From: Botrytis cinerea B05.10 | Lineage: Eukaryota; Ascomycota; Leotiomycetes; Helotiales; Sclerotiniaceae | NCBI RefSeq assembly: GCF_000143535.2 | Contig: NC_037325.1 | Location: forward strand, 1,550,001 to 1,614,000 | Reading direction: 5' to 3' | Length of the DNA: 64,000 bases | In this document: positions 11,928 to 24,225 of the stretch, piece by piece | How the letters are laid out: each line of letters opens with the position of its first letter | How positions within the stretch are numbered: the stretch's first letter is position 1 | Position numbers and translations under genes: made by a program | Notes under the pieces: model-generated | The model's input: only the letters and a program-made list of their open reading frames with translations | Databases searched by the model: none | Told to the model about the DNA's origin: nothing

Positions 11928-12716
11928 ATGGCATCTAAAGAAACTTACTCCCTCGGCTACAGCCCTGCAGTGGTAAATCGGCACTCCCTCCGTCGCGCCT
12001 CGACCTGTTGCGCCTACTTCCTACCTCACCTGACTCCCACGTCGCACATCCTAGATCTCGGCTGTGGCCCCGGCTCAATCACAACCGATATTGCGGCCCT
12101 CATTCCTCAGGGTTCAATTATCGGTCTCGATGCTGGAGAATCGGTCATTGAGCTCGCTAATACAAAAGCCGAAGAGCTGGGACTGAACAATTGTTCATTC
12201 CAGATTGGCGATGTGATGAAATTGCCTTTCGAGGACGAGACATTTGATGTAGTGTATACGCATCAGCTACTTATTCATTTACCCGATCCGGTTGGTGCGA
12301 TCAAGGAGATGAGGAGAGTTTGTAAGATGGGGGGACTTGTGGCTTGTAGGGAGAGTGACATGGGGGATGCTGTGTTTTATCCTTCTACTTCTGGACTGAA
12401 GAGATCTGTTGAGATTATGGAAGCGATGATCAGAGAGAAAGGATCAGAGCCACACGCTGGGAAGTTTTTGGGGAAGTGGGCTGGAGAAGCGGGGTTTGGA
12501 AACGAGAACGTGGTGGAAAGTTACAGTTATCTGATGCAACCGAGTTGGAAGAACTCGTTAATGACTGGTGATATTGGCGAAAACGCGGTTCGGCTAGGTG
12601 TTGTGGACAGTAATGAGAAAATCAAAGAAATGATCGAGGAGTGGGATGTTTGGGAGAAAACGGAGGGATGCTGGTGGAAGACTGGCTGTGGTGAGGTAGT
12701 CTGTTGGAAAAAGTGA
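11928..12716 (+). CDS. Class I SAM-dependent methyltransferase (UbiE/Methyltransf_11 type)
   Basis: Uninterrupted ORF of 262 aa from ATG 11928. Motif I, LDLGCGPGS, is at residues 42-50 and is followed by an acidic loop, IIGLDAGESVIELA, the second SAM-binding strand. GDVMKLPFEDETFDVVY is the usual acidic motif II/III region, and LLIHLPDPVGAIKEMRRVCKMGG is the canonical post-motif helix of the UbiE/COQ5-like group. The substrate cannot be told from sequence: in fungi this group includes ubiquinone, sterol and secondary-metabolite enzymes, and nothing around it suggests a biosynthetic cluster. No targeting peptide is evident. It converges on flx1 with only 180 bp between the stop codons. Confidence 0.88.
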   Translation: MASKETYSLGYSPAVVNRHSLRRASTCCAYFLPHLTPTSHILDLGCGPGSITTDIAALIPQGSIIGLDAGESVIELANTKAEELGLNNCSFQIGDVMKLPFEDETFDVVYTHQLLIHLPDPVGAIKEMRRVCKMGGLVACRESDMGDAVFYPSTSGLKRSVEIMEAMIREKGSEPHAGKFLGKWAGEAGFGNENVVESYSYLMQPSWKNSLMTGDIGENAVRLGVVDSNEKIKEMIEEWDVWEKTEGCWWKTGCGEVVCWKK

Positions 12717-12896
12717 ATGGAGACATGGTAACCAACCCTCTGTTTACCAGTAGATAACAATAAAATCTCCTGAAGCTTCTATAGACTATAGTACACTGAT
12801 CTATATCTCATCAGATATCCAAACTTGACGTGTGATAGCTTACAATCAATACAAATACAAATCTCAAAAAAGCCCTACCTCATCTAAGCCACTTTC

Positions 12897-13905
12897 CTAC
12901 TCCTCTCCATCTCTATTCCACTGTCTTGGTAGATAAAACCTCGCATTCTCATACACCAAGAATGTCACCCAAGTCGCCGGCAAAACCCTCACAATATTCG
13001 TACCCAGCCCTCTATAAAACCCCCTCCACCCCTCCTCTCTCCAAACCTTCCCCACGACCCCTCTAATTCCCCTCCCAAACCGTTCTTCCGCATCGTAAGT
13101 TTGCAATCTGCTTCTCACAACCTGATACGGATACGTTGCCGTTCCCGCAATAATTTTCGCCGAGCTACTAAGCAAAAGCGTCGCCGTATTTCCCAGTTTA
13201 ACCTGAGAACTCTCTCTATCACCTCTCAGGGTCTGGTGTGAACAATGATTACGCCAGAAATTCTTCAGGGGCTCATAGACGGCGAATTGTACCGCTCCAT
13301 GACTATTGCCTAACAAACTAATCCCAACACCTCTGTAGAATCCTCGTGGTCCTTCATGTTGCCATAAATGTCTAGCGCCATGCCACATACTTTGATACGC
13401 TCCTTTGCTGCTTCGATCCGAGCTCAGCATTCGGGTCTTGAGTACCCATATTGGATTTGTAGTGATGGTAATCATGATACCTGCCGAGCCGGACGCGAGA
13501 AAATAGTCGATGGGTGTAAGGGAGGCATAATTGGAATTTGAAGGCTGGTTGTGAAAGGAACGAAGTGAGGATTCGAAGATATTTTTGAAGTAGAAAAAGA
13601 GGGCCCAACTACTGGCATTGCCGATGAGATTGGGTGTTAGACCGCGATAGAGACTTTGCAGAGGTTGAGGCTGTTGTGTCAGACTGCGGAAGATGGTGAG
13701 ACCGCTGGCTGGTGTGTGAGATGTACTGCGATGAACTGGTGGTGTTAGCAATGGGTTGAGCAGGAAGGAGGGGTATGAAATTACTTTGTAATCGCGTTTT
13801 GATAACATCTAGAGGATGAACAGCCAGGGTAGATGCTGTACCGGCCGAGAGGCCAGCAATTGTCTCGACCAGCGCGGGAGAGATGCGCGCATGGTTTTCG
13901 GTCAT
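12897..13905 (-). CDS. flx1: Mitochondrial carrier, FAD/folate transporter (Flx1)
   Basis: Two exons, 13905-13785 and 13735-12897, joined across a 49-nt intron (GTAATT...GCTAAC...CCAG) inside the first signature motif, giving 319 aa. It belongs to the inner-membrane solute carrier family with three repeats of two helices. The three carrier signatures are PLDVIKTRLQ, PIWVLKTRM and PYQVVRSRLQ. Segments typical of the FAD/folate subgroup are YRGLTPNLIGNASSWALFFY and GFYRGVGISLLGNSHGAVQFAVYE. In yeast Flx1 moves FAD across the mitochondrial inner membrane. Length and motif order match the family. Assignment to the FAD rather than the folate branch is by resemblance only. Confidence 0.88.
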
Positions 13906-15067
13906 AAGGGAAGATTTATGTTTGTCATTGCGAAAATGTTGAAGTTGCGAGGGGCAATATATTTACACCCGATGACGAAAATGAAGCTTCACAATTTTCT
14001 GGGGCTTGCCGAGGCGGGGGCAAATGACATATTGAGTAGACTTTTACATTATACAGACGGCAAAGAATGAGGCATTCAAAATTTCAACGGGAGACGGGAA
14101 ATGGTTTTGATTTCGTAGTGGTGATTGCGCTTTTTGCGCTATTGTACAATTATCTTCGTATGGTATGTATCCACCATAAACATAAGCTCCCTGAGCATTT
14201 CATTATTTCATGAACGCCTCGTATGCTACAACCGTCATATCACTCTCTGGTTAATGCCAGTGATCCCATCTATAACTGGTTCTCCGTTCCTCAAATTATC
14301 TTCCCGTCAATCGCCATGTCGACTAGTAAAACATTCCCTTTGGTGGCTCATTCTAAAGGACTTATGCGAGAGGAGAGAGGAGTCTGTAGGACATCAGTAT
14401 ATGCTTTAGCCTTGAGAGTCTGCAAAGAAACTCACCTGACGATGGATGGGCGTGGTTCACTGCGAGTGTATCCTGGTTTCATTAGCATGTATGTCTTTGT
14501 GCTTCACGTCGTCTGCCAATTCGTACCAAGGTAGAGGATCAAGGGAAGGTAACCACTGTAATCTATTAGCATAAGTCCAAGATAGAAGACCCAGAGTTTC
14601 CTCACTAATGGATAGCAACACGGGAATAGTCAATGAGCTTTCCAATGCGCTCCTAATATAAAGTCAACAACACTATTCCATCCGCTCATCATATGGAGGG
14701 TATCTGCATGCGAACCTTGGATTCTTCGGAAAGTTGCATTTTGATATAATTTCTTAAGTCGGAGCTATGCACAGTTAGTACCCTGCAAACAAGAAGAAAT
14801 GATCCATCAAGATATACGTACAAATTGTTGTGAAATCAAATGTTCTGGCTGGTCTTCCTGTGCTTTACTTCCAGTATAAAAAAGTGATCAAGGTTTCTCA
14901 CAAGTGACAAGGCTGATGACTAATCCACCATTATTTTTCCGTCGCATCTTGAGCTTCACTGTACAGCTCCATGCATATTCACTACAGCTGCACTTTTCCA
15001 TCTTACTCTCACTTTATTAAACGTAAACAACGGGAACTCACTCTCTAGCTCCCATCAAAATAACAAT
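13906..15067. other. Intergenic between flx1 and the SF3b4 gene
   Basis: No gene supported. A minus-strand ORF at 14645-14457 and some splice-like signals near 14780-14830 were examined, but I could not assemble a convincing product. Confidence 0.45.
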
Positions 15068-16385
15068 ATGTCAGGAGCAAGACATTGGTAAATAATTCCT
15101 TTTTCCCAGCTTTCAATCTTCCAATTGCTAGCCTCCCAAGTTCAGAACCGCAGAAAGTATTAAAAGCTAATCATGGCGCAACGCCGCTCTGCTAGGGAAC
15201 AAGACAAGGAAGCCACCGTCTATATTGGCAATATTGATGAGCGCGTTACTGATAGCTTGGTATGGGAATTGATGTTACAAGCTGGGCGCATTGTCAATGT
15301 ACATTTACCCAAGGATCGCGTCACTCAAAATCACCAGGGCTATGGATTCGTAGAATTTATATCAGAGGAGGATGCTGAATATGCGGCGCGCATTATGAAC
15401 CAAGTGCGGTTGTTTGGAAAACCAATCCGTGTCAACAAGGTTTGTTTTATTCTCATTCTATGCAGTCTTCCAAATCCAAGAAGATTATACTGACTAGGAC
15501 ATCTAGGCCTCTGCCGATAAACAAAAGACAGTTGAAGTGGGCGCCGAACTCTTCATTGGTAATCTTGACCCTATGGTAGACGAAAAGACTTTATACGATA
15601 CCTTCTCGCGCTTTGGATCTCTCATCTCTCCTCCCAAGATCGCTCGCGATGAATCCTCTCTTTCTAAAGGTTACGGTTTCGTATCCTATGCCAATTTCGA
15701 AGCCTCCGACGATGCTATCGCAAATATGAACGGTCAATATTTAATGAACAAGGATATTTCAGTTCAATACGCATACAAGAAAGATGGCAAAGGAGAAAGA
15801 CACGGAGATGCAGCCGAGAGAGCCTTAGCAGCTCAAGCAAAGAAACACAACGTAATCCCAGATCTACAAAACATGCCACCAGGATTACTATTAGGCATGA
15901 ATGGAATTCCACAAGCTCCAGCCGCAATGTTAAACGACTCTCCCATACCTACCGCACCCCCAGGATTCCCACCACAACGTCCTGCTTACAATTCCGTCCC
16001 GCCACCTGGTGGTCCACGCGGTGCTCCAGGAGGACAACCCCAACATCTCCCACCCCCTCCATCTGGTCTTCCTCAAAGACCACCACCTTCGCAAGCCGGC
16101 TACGGTGGCCCACAAATGGATTTCCACAATCAACATGCCCCACCTACTGGCCCAGGCGGTGCATATGGACATCCTACTACTGGACCTGCGCGAGGAATCC
16201 AATTTCCACCTGGATTTGCTCCACCAGGAGGTATGCCAGCTCCTGGGCAGCCAGGAATGGTTCCCCCGCCTGGTCTATTAAATATGCAAGCACCTCCTGG
16301 ATTTGGAGGTGCTCAGGGAATGCCAATGGGGATGCCACCTGCAGGACCACAAGGTCATGGGGGACAAGGTTATGGAAGGAGGTGA
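15068..16385 (+). CDS. hsh49: Splicing factor 3B subunit 4 (SF3b49/Hsh49)
   Basis: Three exons, 15068-15087, 15196-15439 and 15507-16385, giving 380 aa. The 20-nt first exon codes for MSGARH plus two bases of W, and splicing gives [19 protein letters not shown], the usual fungal N-terminus. Two RRMs follow: RRM1 with RNP2 VYIGNI and RNP1 GYGFVEF, RRM2 with RNP2 LFIGNL and RNP1 KGYGFVSY. The rest is a proline/glycine/methionine-rich tail typical of the family. The protein is part of the SF3b complex of the U2 snRNP and contacts pre-mRNA upstream of the branch site. Intron 1 ends GCTAG and intron 2 CTAG. An ATG at 15173 inside intron 1 is in frame with exon 2, so intron retention would give a different N-terminus (MAQRRSARE). 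Confidence 0.93.
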
Positions 16386-17208
16386 AGAAAACTCGAGGGA
16401 CATGAGCAGATTCCCAATATTGAAGCGGGAGGTTCAAAGTTGCAAAAATTGGGACTGCAGAATATTCAAAAAGCATCTAGAAGCAGATATCTTGAGGGAG
16501 GGAGAGAAACAACATCCCAAAGCAGAGTCAGTCATTCATAGGAGAAAGGAAGGATATATCAGGGCTGGCGTTCACAACGGCGTTCCAAAGGGGTGAGTTA
16601 CCACCAGACGTTACATTACATTACACGTTTCATCCATCCATCCATCCAACCGATGGATGGATGGATGGCTTTCGGCATCTAGCAAAATAGTTAGTAACAC
16701 TTTCCTACAGCTAAAGCTACAGCTCCAAATCGGTCCTATGCTCGTTCGTTCACGGAGCATCAAAATTCAAATTCAAATTCAAATATCAAAAGATACTTGT
16801 ATACATACTGCAAGATGAATAGTATAGTATAATAATAACAATTGTCAACATGACATTCAAAGATTGATGTCATTTATCTCTCGACTTTTGTGATATTGTC
16901 ATATAAATTTCCTCAATTTTGCGTCGTACCCTGCTCTATTCTATCGTACACCCCCCAAATAAGTGAAGACCGAAATTGAATTTATAAATATAAAATAAAA
17001 AAAAGTTGAAAAAAATCGAAAAAAAAAGGGAAAACTCCCTTGCCTTTGCAATATGATGACACTTTACTTGCTGTGTGTGCAATTTCTCATCTCCATTTAA
17101 TTTTCTTTTCTCTTCGTTTTCTTTCCTTTCCCTTTTCATTTCATTTCACAAACGTACACCCACACACCCGCCTACCATACCAAATCCAAACCACCTACCA
17201 CGCACCAT
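16386..17208. other. Convergent intergenic region
   Basis: Holds the 3' flanks of the SF3b4 and CBP80 genes, including a (CATC)n/(GATG)n hairpin, short ATTCAA repeats near 16764-16788 and an A-rich stretch near 16990-17030. No gene seen. Confidence 0.6.
16631..16667. repeat. Perfect inverted repeat of CATC/GATG units
   Basis: Four CATC units (16631-16646) face four GATG units (16652-16667) across a 5-nt loop, CAACC. This is a perfect 16-bp stem in the 3' flank of the SF3b4 gene, about 245 bp past the stop codon. Confidence 0.9.
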
Positions 17209-20188
17209 CTAATTAATCCCCTCAAAATCTGCGTACTCGGCGCCATCCGCACCATCCGCATCAATTTTCATTTCCTCCGGGTTCTTGACCTCCCCCACCA
17301 CAGCCTCCTGCACCTTCTCGACCTCCGGTTCTGGAGCAGCTACCCACCTACTAGCCTCTACACCCCAGGCTTCCTCTACCGCAAATTTTCTCCTGAAAAC
17401 TCTCAACCATCTCTCTCCCCATCCTCTGACCAATGCCCGATCTTCTTCCCTTCCATCCATTTCAATTTCCTGGTCTTTCGATCCATTCGCCCAAGCCGTC
17501 AAGAGCTCATCCATCTCCCTTCCCAATTCTCTCATGTTGATTCTTTCCATCTCCACGGTTTTCTCAATCAATTGTTTCTGTTCCTCTAGTAATCCCGGAA
17601 CACGAAGACTGAGCTGAACTTGACGAATACGTCCAGTAACCTTTCCGACGGTAGCTTCAACCATCTCGTACACGAAACTCTGGCTGAGTCTTTTTCCCTC
17701 ACTGCCAATAGCCCACTGCACCACACTTTGCGGGCTCAGAATTGTATAGTTCAAGAGTTTGTCAATGATATTAACACCGATACCGGGTTGATCCTTCCAA
17801 TACTGCATAACCGAAGTGATGATTTGGCGTCTAGCGACTGGAGAGACGGGTCCAATAGCTAGGAGGCGATCTTTGCAGCGTTCAATACAGGAGAGAACGT
17901 GACTGAGCGATTTAGATCCAATGTAGCAGATGGATGTTACATACGCGTCTGTAGATGGAACGAGAGGATCTGGAAGTGCTTGTTCAACTGCTAAAGCGTG
18001 AATTCTATCAACCACTGGCTGAATCTCCTCTTCTGTTGCCTTCTTGCGGAGGAGGGCGAGGATTTCTTGTCCTTCAGCGCTGAATGGGGTGCCTGTAAAT
18101 CGTTAGAACTGCTTGTATCTTTCGAAATGATATTACTTACTTGGATCATCAAACTTAAAATCAGGCGTATCCTTTTCCTTCTCCTCTGTAATCAACTGCT
18201 GATATGGAGGTGGCAAAGTGCCCTTGATTCTCTGAGCAAAACTTAATCGAATCTCCTTATCCAAAGAACCAATAATAAAAGCTTTCTTTGGGTCCAGATC
18301 CGAAAGTTCCACATCATCAATCCATTCAGTCCACTTCCAAGTAAAACCAAAGTTACTCAAATGATGCGAAAACCAATCCATAAATCTACTGCTCAATTCA
18401 AGATCCATTGAATCCACATTTCTATATAAGAAACGGATGGCACGACCAAGAGATGGCGCAATAGCAGCTGGTGCAATCTTGCAAGATTCCGTCAAGACAG
18501 CATGATAATAGACGAGCTTATGCTCTGGAACTGGAAGTTGGAATAATTGTGAAAAGACTGCATCGACTGCAACATCTTCAGGCTTCCATGTTGATCTATC
18601 TCCCTCGACATCTCGAAGTCTATCGAATGGCGTAGCTCTCTTGACAAAAGTGTCAGGGGCAAAATAGCAATCGATATCAATCAAGAATTTGGCTGTAGCA
18701 TTTCTGTTGTAATCCAAGATATTGATCGTATCAACCAAAGCGTCTCTCAACAGACACGAAGAGATATCCGTGATAGGTGGTACAGTCTCAACATCCTGAT
18801 TAGCGTAGACCGAAAAGTAAAGCTCTGGAAACAATGGTCTTGGTCCCGCATTGACAACCTCAGGAAGAGCAATTGTTGGCAAAGTATGTCTTGAAGCAGT
18901 AGTCAAAGCTTCTTGTTGCTCTGGCTCAATCATCTTCCATGGTCTTGGTAGACAGAATAGTTCCCATCCATTTTGCGATTCAGCTTGTAATTGCTTTTGC
19001 AAAAGACTCAAAACACCGACTGGCGCAATTGTGTCATCTTTAGCATCTCCTGGATATGGATCAACCAAAGCTTGTAAAACGTGTGGTTCAGAAGCAATGA
19101 TATCAGTGTTCTCAATCATAGCCGCAGCCTTCTCATGAGCATCTGTCGCTGAAGATGCCATGATATACGGAATAGTAAGAAGAATAATCTTGACCAATTC
19201 AGGTCCGATAGTCTAAAAACCTCAATGTTAGCCAAACGATCGCGGAAGACAATCTCATTATACAAATCACTCACCTCTTCGTTGTTCTCCGTCTGCAAAT
19301 CCAGAGCCTTAGTCAAGAAATCCTGCAGAATAGTGAAAACACCATCACCTTCCAATAAACCCTGCAAGCTTCCCAAGAACTTCATATACAACTTAACCTG
19401 TCTCCAGTCGCCCTTGATGATCGATTTATTCAAGTCCTTTATAGTCCGTTCCAACAACTGCATGACCATTTCTTCCTTCAGAGTATTCAATACCATAACA
19501 ACTGCAGCGACGAAAGGAATCTTGAAAGGTTGCTCTACGACCAACTGTAGCGATAAATCATAGAATGAATCGCGCAATTCGACATCATCGTAGTTGTCGC
19601 ATACAGTTTTGGCTATTTCGGCTACTTCCGTTTCGACGCGCTTGAGAGGTGATTCCGCGATGGAAAGAAGTTGTTTGCGAACTTTGACGATGAGTGGTTC
19701 TTCGTAGCGACGTCTCTGAGGTCGTCGATCTTGATCGTCTTCATCTGTGGATGGAAAATAATATTGTTAGCTTTATTTCTTGTGCTATGATGATTGGAAT
19801 CCTCGTAGAATTGAAGCTGTCGTCAAAGCTTTCGAAGCTGAAGCTCATCTTCCTAATCATCATCTTCCCCATCACCAATTTCCCTTCCGTCGATGGCCCT
19901 CACTACCATCTCGGAGCTCCATCCGCTTCATCTCTCCCCATCCAAAAATAAAACAAAGACAAAACAAAAACACATCAACTAACCTCTATATCTCTTCCTC
20001 CCACCCCCTCTCCCACCACCACCCCCATTATATCTCCCTCTATACCCACCACCCCTCCCACCTCTCTCCTCCCTCTCGCCATACCCATACCCACGGTCCC
20101 CTCCTCTATTTCCCCCATCCCCTCCCTCTCCCTGATATCCACCTCGATTTTCTCCTCCCCTCTCAGCACCTCTCTCATAATCCGCCAT
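17209..20188 (-). CDS. cbp80: Nuclear cap-binding protein large subunit (CBP80/NCBP1)
   Basis: Four exons, 20188-19984, 19744-19275, 19212-18141 and 18092-17209, giving 876 aa. Introns are 239, 62 and 48 nt with clear donors (GTTAGT, GTGAGT, GTAAGT). Phases agree at every junction. The N-terminus is an RGG-rich segment (GGRGGGYRGRYNGGGGGRGG), followed by RRPQRRRYEEP and an MIF4G-type helical domain containing PFKIPFVAAVVMVLNTL and DWRQVKLYMKFLGSLQGLL. The C-terminal helical part includes TPFSAEGQEILALLRKK and SLSHVLSCIERCKDRL. With CBP20 it binds the 5' cap of RNA polymerase II transcripts in the nucleus and supports splicing, 3' processing and export. Its partner CBP20 is not in this window. 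A coiled-coil stretch and an acidic tail end the protein. Confidence 0.92.
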
Positions 20189-22198
20189 CTTCTCTTATTG
20201 TGTTTCCCTCTGATCTCAACTCCTCTTCCTTCGCGGATGCGGCCCAATCCGATTCTCAATGCGCTTGGAATTTCCTACGCGCGATCAATTCCTCTTCTCC
20301 TTCTCTGCCTTCTCAATCGATCAGACAGCAGACCGTAGACAACCTGTAAAAATTCCCAAAGTATCGGATTGTATCGTATCGTGTCGTATCGTATCAATCA
20401 AACCCAATCGACAAGCAAAACAAAACAATCTTTCAACGGAAGAATGTCCTGTTGCGAAGCCCAAGTCTCAATTGAATCGAATTGACCAATGTGTGCTTGC
20501 TATCGTACTCAACTCGAGAAGCCTTGAAGAGTGGTTTATTTATTTATCCATTCAACCTCTTCAAGATTCGAGCTGTGATGCTAAAAAAGAAGCTCGGTCC
20601 ATCAGGTACGTGCGTGCTGGGCTGAGTGGTGTGTTGCCTTGATGCCTTGTTGCCTTGTTGCCTCAGCACACATCCTTACTACAGCAAGATGCGTATGGGA
20701 TGTGCCATTCATTGTAATTCATTATACAATATCTAGCCAGGACTGAGAGAAAGAGGTTGGTAGAAAACGCAGATACAATTTACTCAGGAAACCCATAAAC
20801 CACCTGGGCATCACCACAACGGACAATCTATAATCATCACAACAAAGATGAAATAGTCGTGGAAAAGATACTTCCCAGAACCTTCTGTTTCTACCCCAAG
20901 ACACACACCCAGCGAGGTAGTGATAGTACATCCTACACATAATCTCAAACTCATCAATAAACACTCATCTCATCTCATCGTGTCATATCTCCATCAAAGC
21001 CGGAAAGACACCACTTCATTTAATTCATGTTTTGTTATTTTCTGATTTGTCCATTTTCAATACAACAACTGCAACAACAACAACAACAACGACAATAATA
21101 AACAAACTCTCCTCTCACCAATCCTCGACAATCCCAACCACCCATTGATCCATTCATCATATGGTAAAAGAAAACCATTCCCTCATACCCGTCCAGCCCT
21201 ATCAATCTATCTCCCTTTCCCCTTCTCTTCATCCCTCCTCTCCCCTTTCAATAAATCCATCAAGCTCTGGAAAAGACAAGTGAGAAGAAAGAATCAACAG
21301 TGAAACAGAGAAATAGTTGTAGCCCAACCCCTTTGAATTTTCCCTTTTTTTAATAGTAAGCCTAGTAACCCCTATCCTATTTATTTTCCTTTAATTTCTC
21401 TCGTATCAATTAGTCCATTCCATTCATGCCATATCAATATTTGTCCACCACCACAACCACAACTAAAATGTAAAATGTAAATAAATAAATAAAAAAAGGT
21501 ACGCCTGAATCTTGCTTGCATGCCTGTGTTGGAGTATCAAAGTATCAAGTAGCGATCGAAGGGGTGCCGAAGAAGAAGAGAAAAAGAAAAGGATGAAAAC
21601 GAAAAAGAGTCAGAAAATGCAAAAGTAGAAGGGCCACCCCGCCCATCAATCCTCATCACACGAGGCACACAACACAATGTGGAACAAAAAAAACGGAAGA
21701 AGAGAGCAAAAAGGCCATAATTTTTTCTCCTCATGCAAGAAAGTCTAGTAACGAGGTGCCGATAGAAGTATTCGTTGAATCCCATAAACTACCACCCACT
21801 CTCCTTTCCACAACCCCCCCTCATGAATCAATATCCATCATGTTTCATATCCCTTTCCCAATCACCGATGTTTCGAGTACCAAGGGAGTATCCTTAGCTG
21901 GAATTGAAAACTCGTGCTCAACGAAAATTCCACCTTATGGGTATTCCTATCAAACCAAATAACGCATACCATCATCATAGACTAACTTCGTATTCCTGCC
22001 ATGCATCTCCCGGACTTCCACAAACTTGATTTTGGCCTGCCAACGTTGCAGACGAGATATGCAGAACCTTTAATATGCTGGGGGGGTTTTTTATAGCCGG
22101 GTGTTATCGCTCGAAAAAATCTCGACTCCATTGCAGAGCTCTAAGGTCGAGCGACAGGAAAGCATTCATTCATCAGTCATCTTGCTTTAACTCCCCCC
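20189..22198. other. Intergenic between CBP80 and GSK-3 genes
   Basis: About 2 kb holding the promoter of CBP80 and the 3' flank of gsk3, which lie in tandem on the minus strand. Short repeats include TCGTATCGTATC near 20371-20395, TTGCC units near 20632-20661 and CAA units near 21064-21090. No gene seen. Confidence 0.55.
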
Positions 22199-23720
22199 TC
22201 AATCTAATCTTGCCATCATCGCATCTCTCGTCAATGGTTTGAAATCTGGGCTATCAATATCAAGCTTGCTATCTCTTGCTACCAAACCTGCTCGAATATA
22301 TTGCGGTACCAGCCGTTGGTTGTGTTCCGGTGCAATGGATAATTCTATGGATTGATCAGTACTGTATACATGCATCACATAATGTTTACAACATACCATG
22401 AAGAGAGAAATCGAACAAAACTGGGAGATTCTTCGCTGCGTTGCCGGGGTGGCGAGAATCCGGGAATGTCTTGTCTGGCTCACGTAACTCATCAAAGAAT
22501 GGGTGGACCATAGCTTCAATGGCTGAAAGTCTCTCAGTGGGAGTATACTCTAACAACTTGGAGATGAGTTCGATGGCACTAGCATCGGCCTTGCGGAAGA
22601 CCTTGTTGAATGGGTGTGGCTTAATCTGAGGGAACTTGTGCTCCATATAGTTGGGGTTCATGGTACGAATTTGATCCCGAGTTGGTGTACCCAAAACCTT
22701 GATGATTTCGACGAGTTGATCGATACCAGATTCACCTGGGAAGAGTGGTTGGCCAAGCATCAATTCTGCCATCACACAACCAGTTGACCAAACATCTATC
22801 AAGACAGTCAGCATCATTCACTCACTCTTCACCGTTCATGTATTTCTTACCAATCTTGGTTGTGTAGTTCGTAGCACCAAAAATTAATTCGGGTGCTCTG
22901 TAGTAGCGTGAGCAAATGTATGAAACGTTTGGCTCATTCTCTACGAGTATCTTTGCACTACCAAAATCACACAACTTCAAAATTCCACTGCCTGGGTCTA
23001 AGAGCAAATTTTGTGGCTTGATATCACGATGGCAGATTCCTTGGGAGTGGATATAGGCTAGGGCGCGGAAGAGTTGGTAGATGTAAAGCTTGACTTCGAT
23101 GATCGGCATTGTTGTCTTCATCTTGTTGAAATATCTTGATGCGCGGTAAACGGTCTCAGGAACGAATTCTTGCACTAGATTGAGGTATACCTCATCCTTC
23201 TACGGAATGGTCATTAGCAATGTTCAGTATGTGTGTGCAGGATGGAACAAACTTACTCGCTCGCCATTCGAATAATAGAATGCCTTTAGTTCGACAATGT
23301 TAGGGTGACGAACGATGCGCATGATTTGCAATTCACGATTCTGTCATTCGTATCAGTAAGCCATAGTTTGTAGACTCGAAAAGACGTCGCCAACTAACCT
23401 TGAATCTCTTGTCTTGCAAAACGCGTTTGATGGCAGCATCCTCTCCTGAAGGGGACAGCTTGGTCTGAAAGACAACACCGAAGGAGCCATTTCCAACAAT
23501 CTTGCATTGTGTGTATTGCATATCTCGGGTTTCGCCAGTGACGCCATCTTGGACCTTTTCGCGGATCACCTCTGTAGAAATCAAAACGACGTTAGCATCA
23601 AAGTACCCCCGCAAGAAAAAAACGGGTGGTAGCAAGGTAAGGGGAGAGACCATATGTTGGAGCATGTTTCTTACCTCCCATTCTTAAGCTCGAGAAGGCA
23701 GCTGGCCGATTTGACGACAT
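22199..23720 (-). CDS. gsk3: Glycogen synthase kinase-3 (GSK-3/Rim11-Mck1 family)
   Basis: Six exons, 23720-23675, 23571-23399, 23340-23257, 23199-22851, 22795-22397 and 22344-22199, giving 398 aa. All phases agree and introns are 52-103 nt. Features are the glycine loop GNGSFGVV (residues 42-49), ATP-binding lysine AAIKR (K64), catalytic loop HRDIKPQN (D160), metal-binding DFG (D179), and an activation segment [13 protein letters not shown] with the tyrosine (Y195) that is phosphorylated in this family. [20 protein letters not shown] is the typical GSK-3 insert. The enzyme is a proline-directed Ser/Thr kinase that acts on primed substrates. In plant-pathogenic and other filamentous fungi it affects growth, conidiation and stress responses. 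Upstream lies the very long low-complexity region up to 39.7 kb. Confidence 0.95.
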
Positions 23721-24104
23721 GTTGAAGTCCAAAACACCGATGATTATCGTTCGTGAGGTGGGCTGTAAACGAGGAGGGTTGTGAGGAGACTGGTTGATGA
23801 CCTGTTGTAGTCCGTGTTGGGCAATTGAACACCGAGTGTGCGACCAAAAGTAATCAATCGGTAATTACCAAGTGAATGATGACCCGTAACGTGACAGGAT
23901 GGCCCGTCGGAGGATTGTTCTTCACCGAATTCGAAAATCGCAAATGGAAAACTTGCAAAAAATGGAATTAATGAGCAGAGTGAGACTGCGGCTGAGTGAG
24001 GAGAATTTGGGAGTTAGTGGGTGTGGCCCTTTAATGGTTGGGAGGGGTTGGGTGAAAGGCGGTGGGATGGGGAAGTATGGGATGTTATGTGATGTTCTGC
24101 GTGG

Positions 24105-24225
24105 TGAGTGGTGGGAGGGCGAGGGGGAGGTGGAGGGCGAGGGGGAGAGAGGTGTGAAGAGAGAGAGAGAGGTGTGAAGAGCGAGAGAGAGGTGTGGAGA
24201 GCGAGAGAGGGCGAGCAGGAGAGAA
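24105..24225. repeat. Purine-rich tract (GAGAGAGGTGTG units)
   Basis: The plus strand is almost wholly purine plus T, built on degenerate copies of GAGAGAGAGGTGTGAAGAG. It lies about 400-600 bp upstream of the gsk3 start. Confidence 0.7.

Noticed and set aside
14457..14820. Possible short spliced gene on the minus strand
   Set aside because: Splice-like signals are present, but the frames do not join into a plausible protein.
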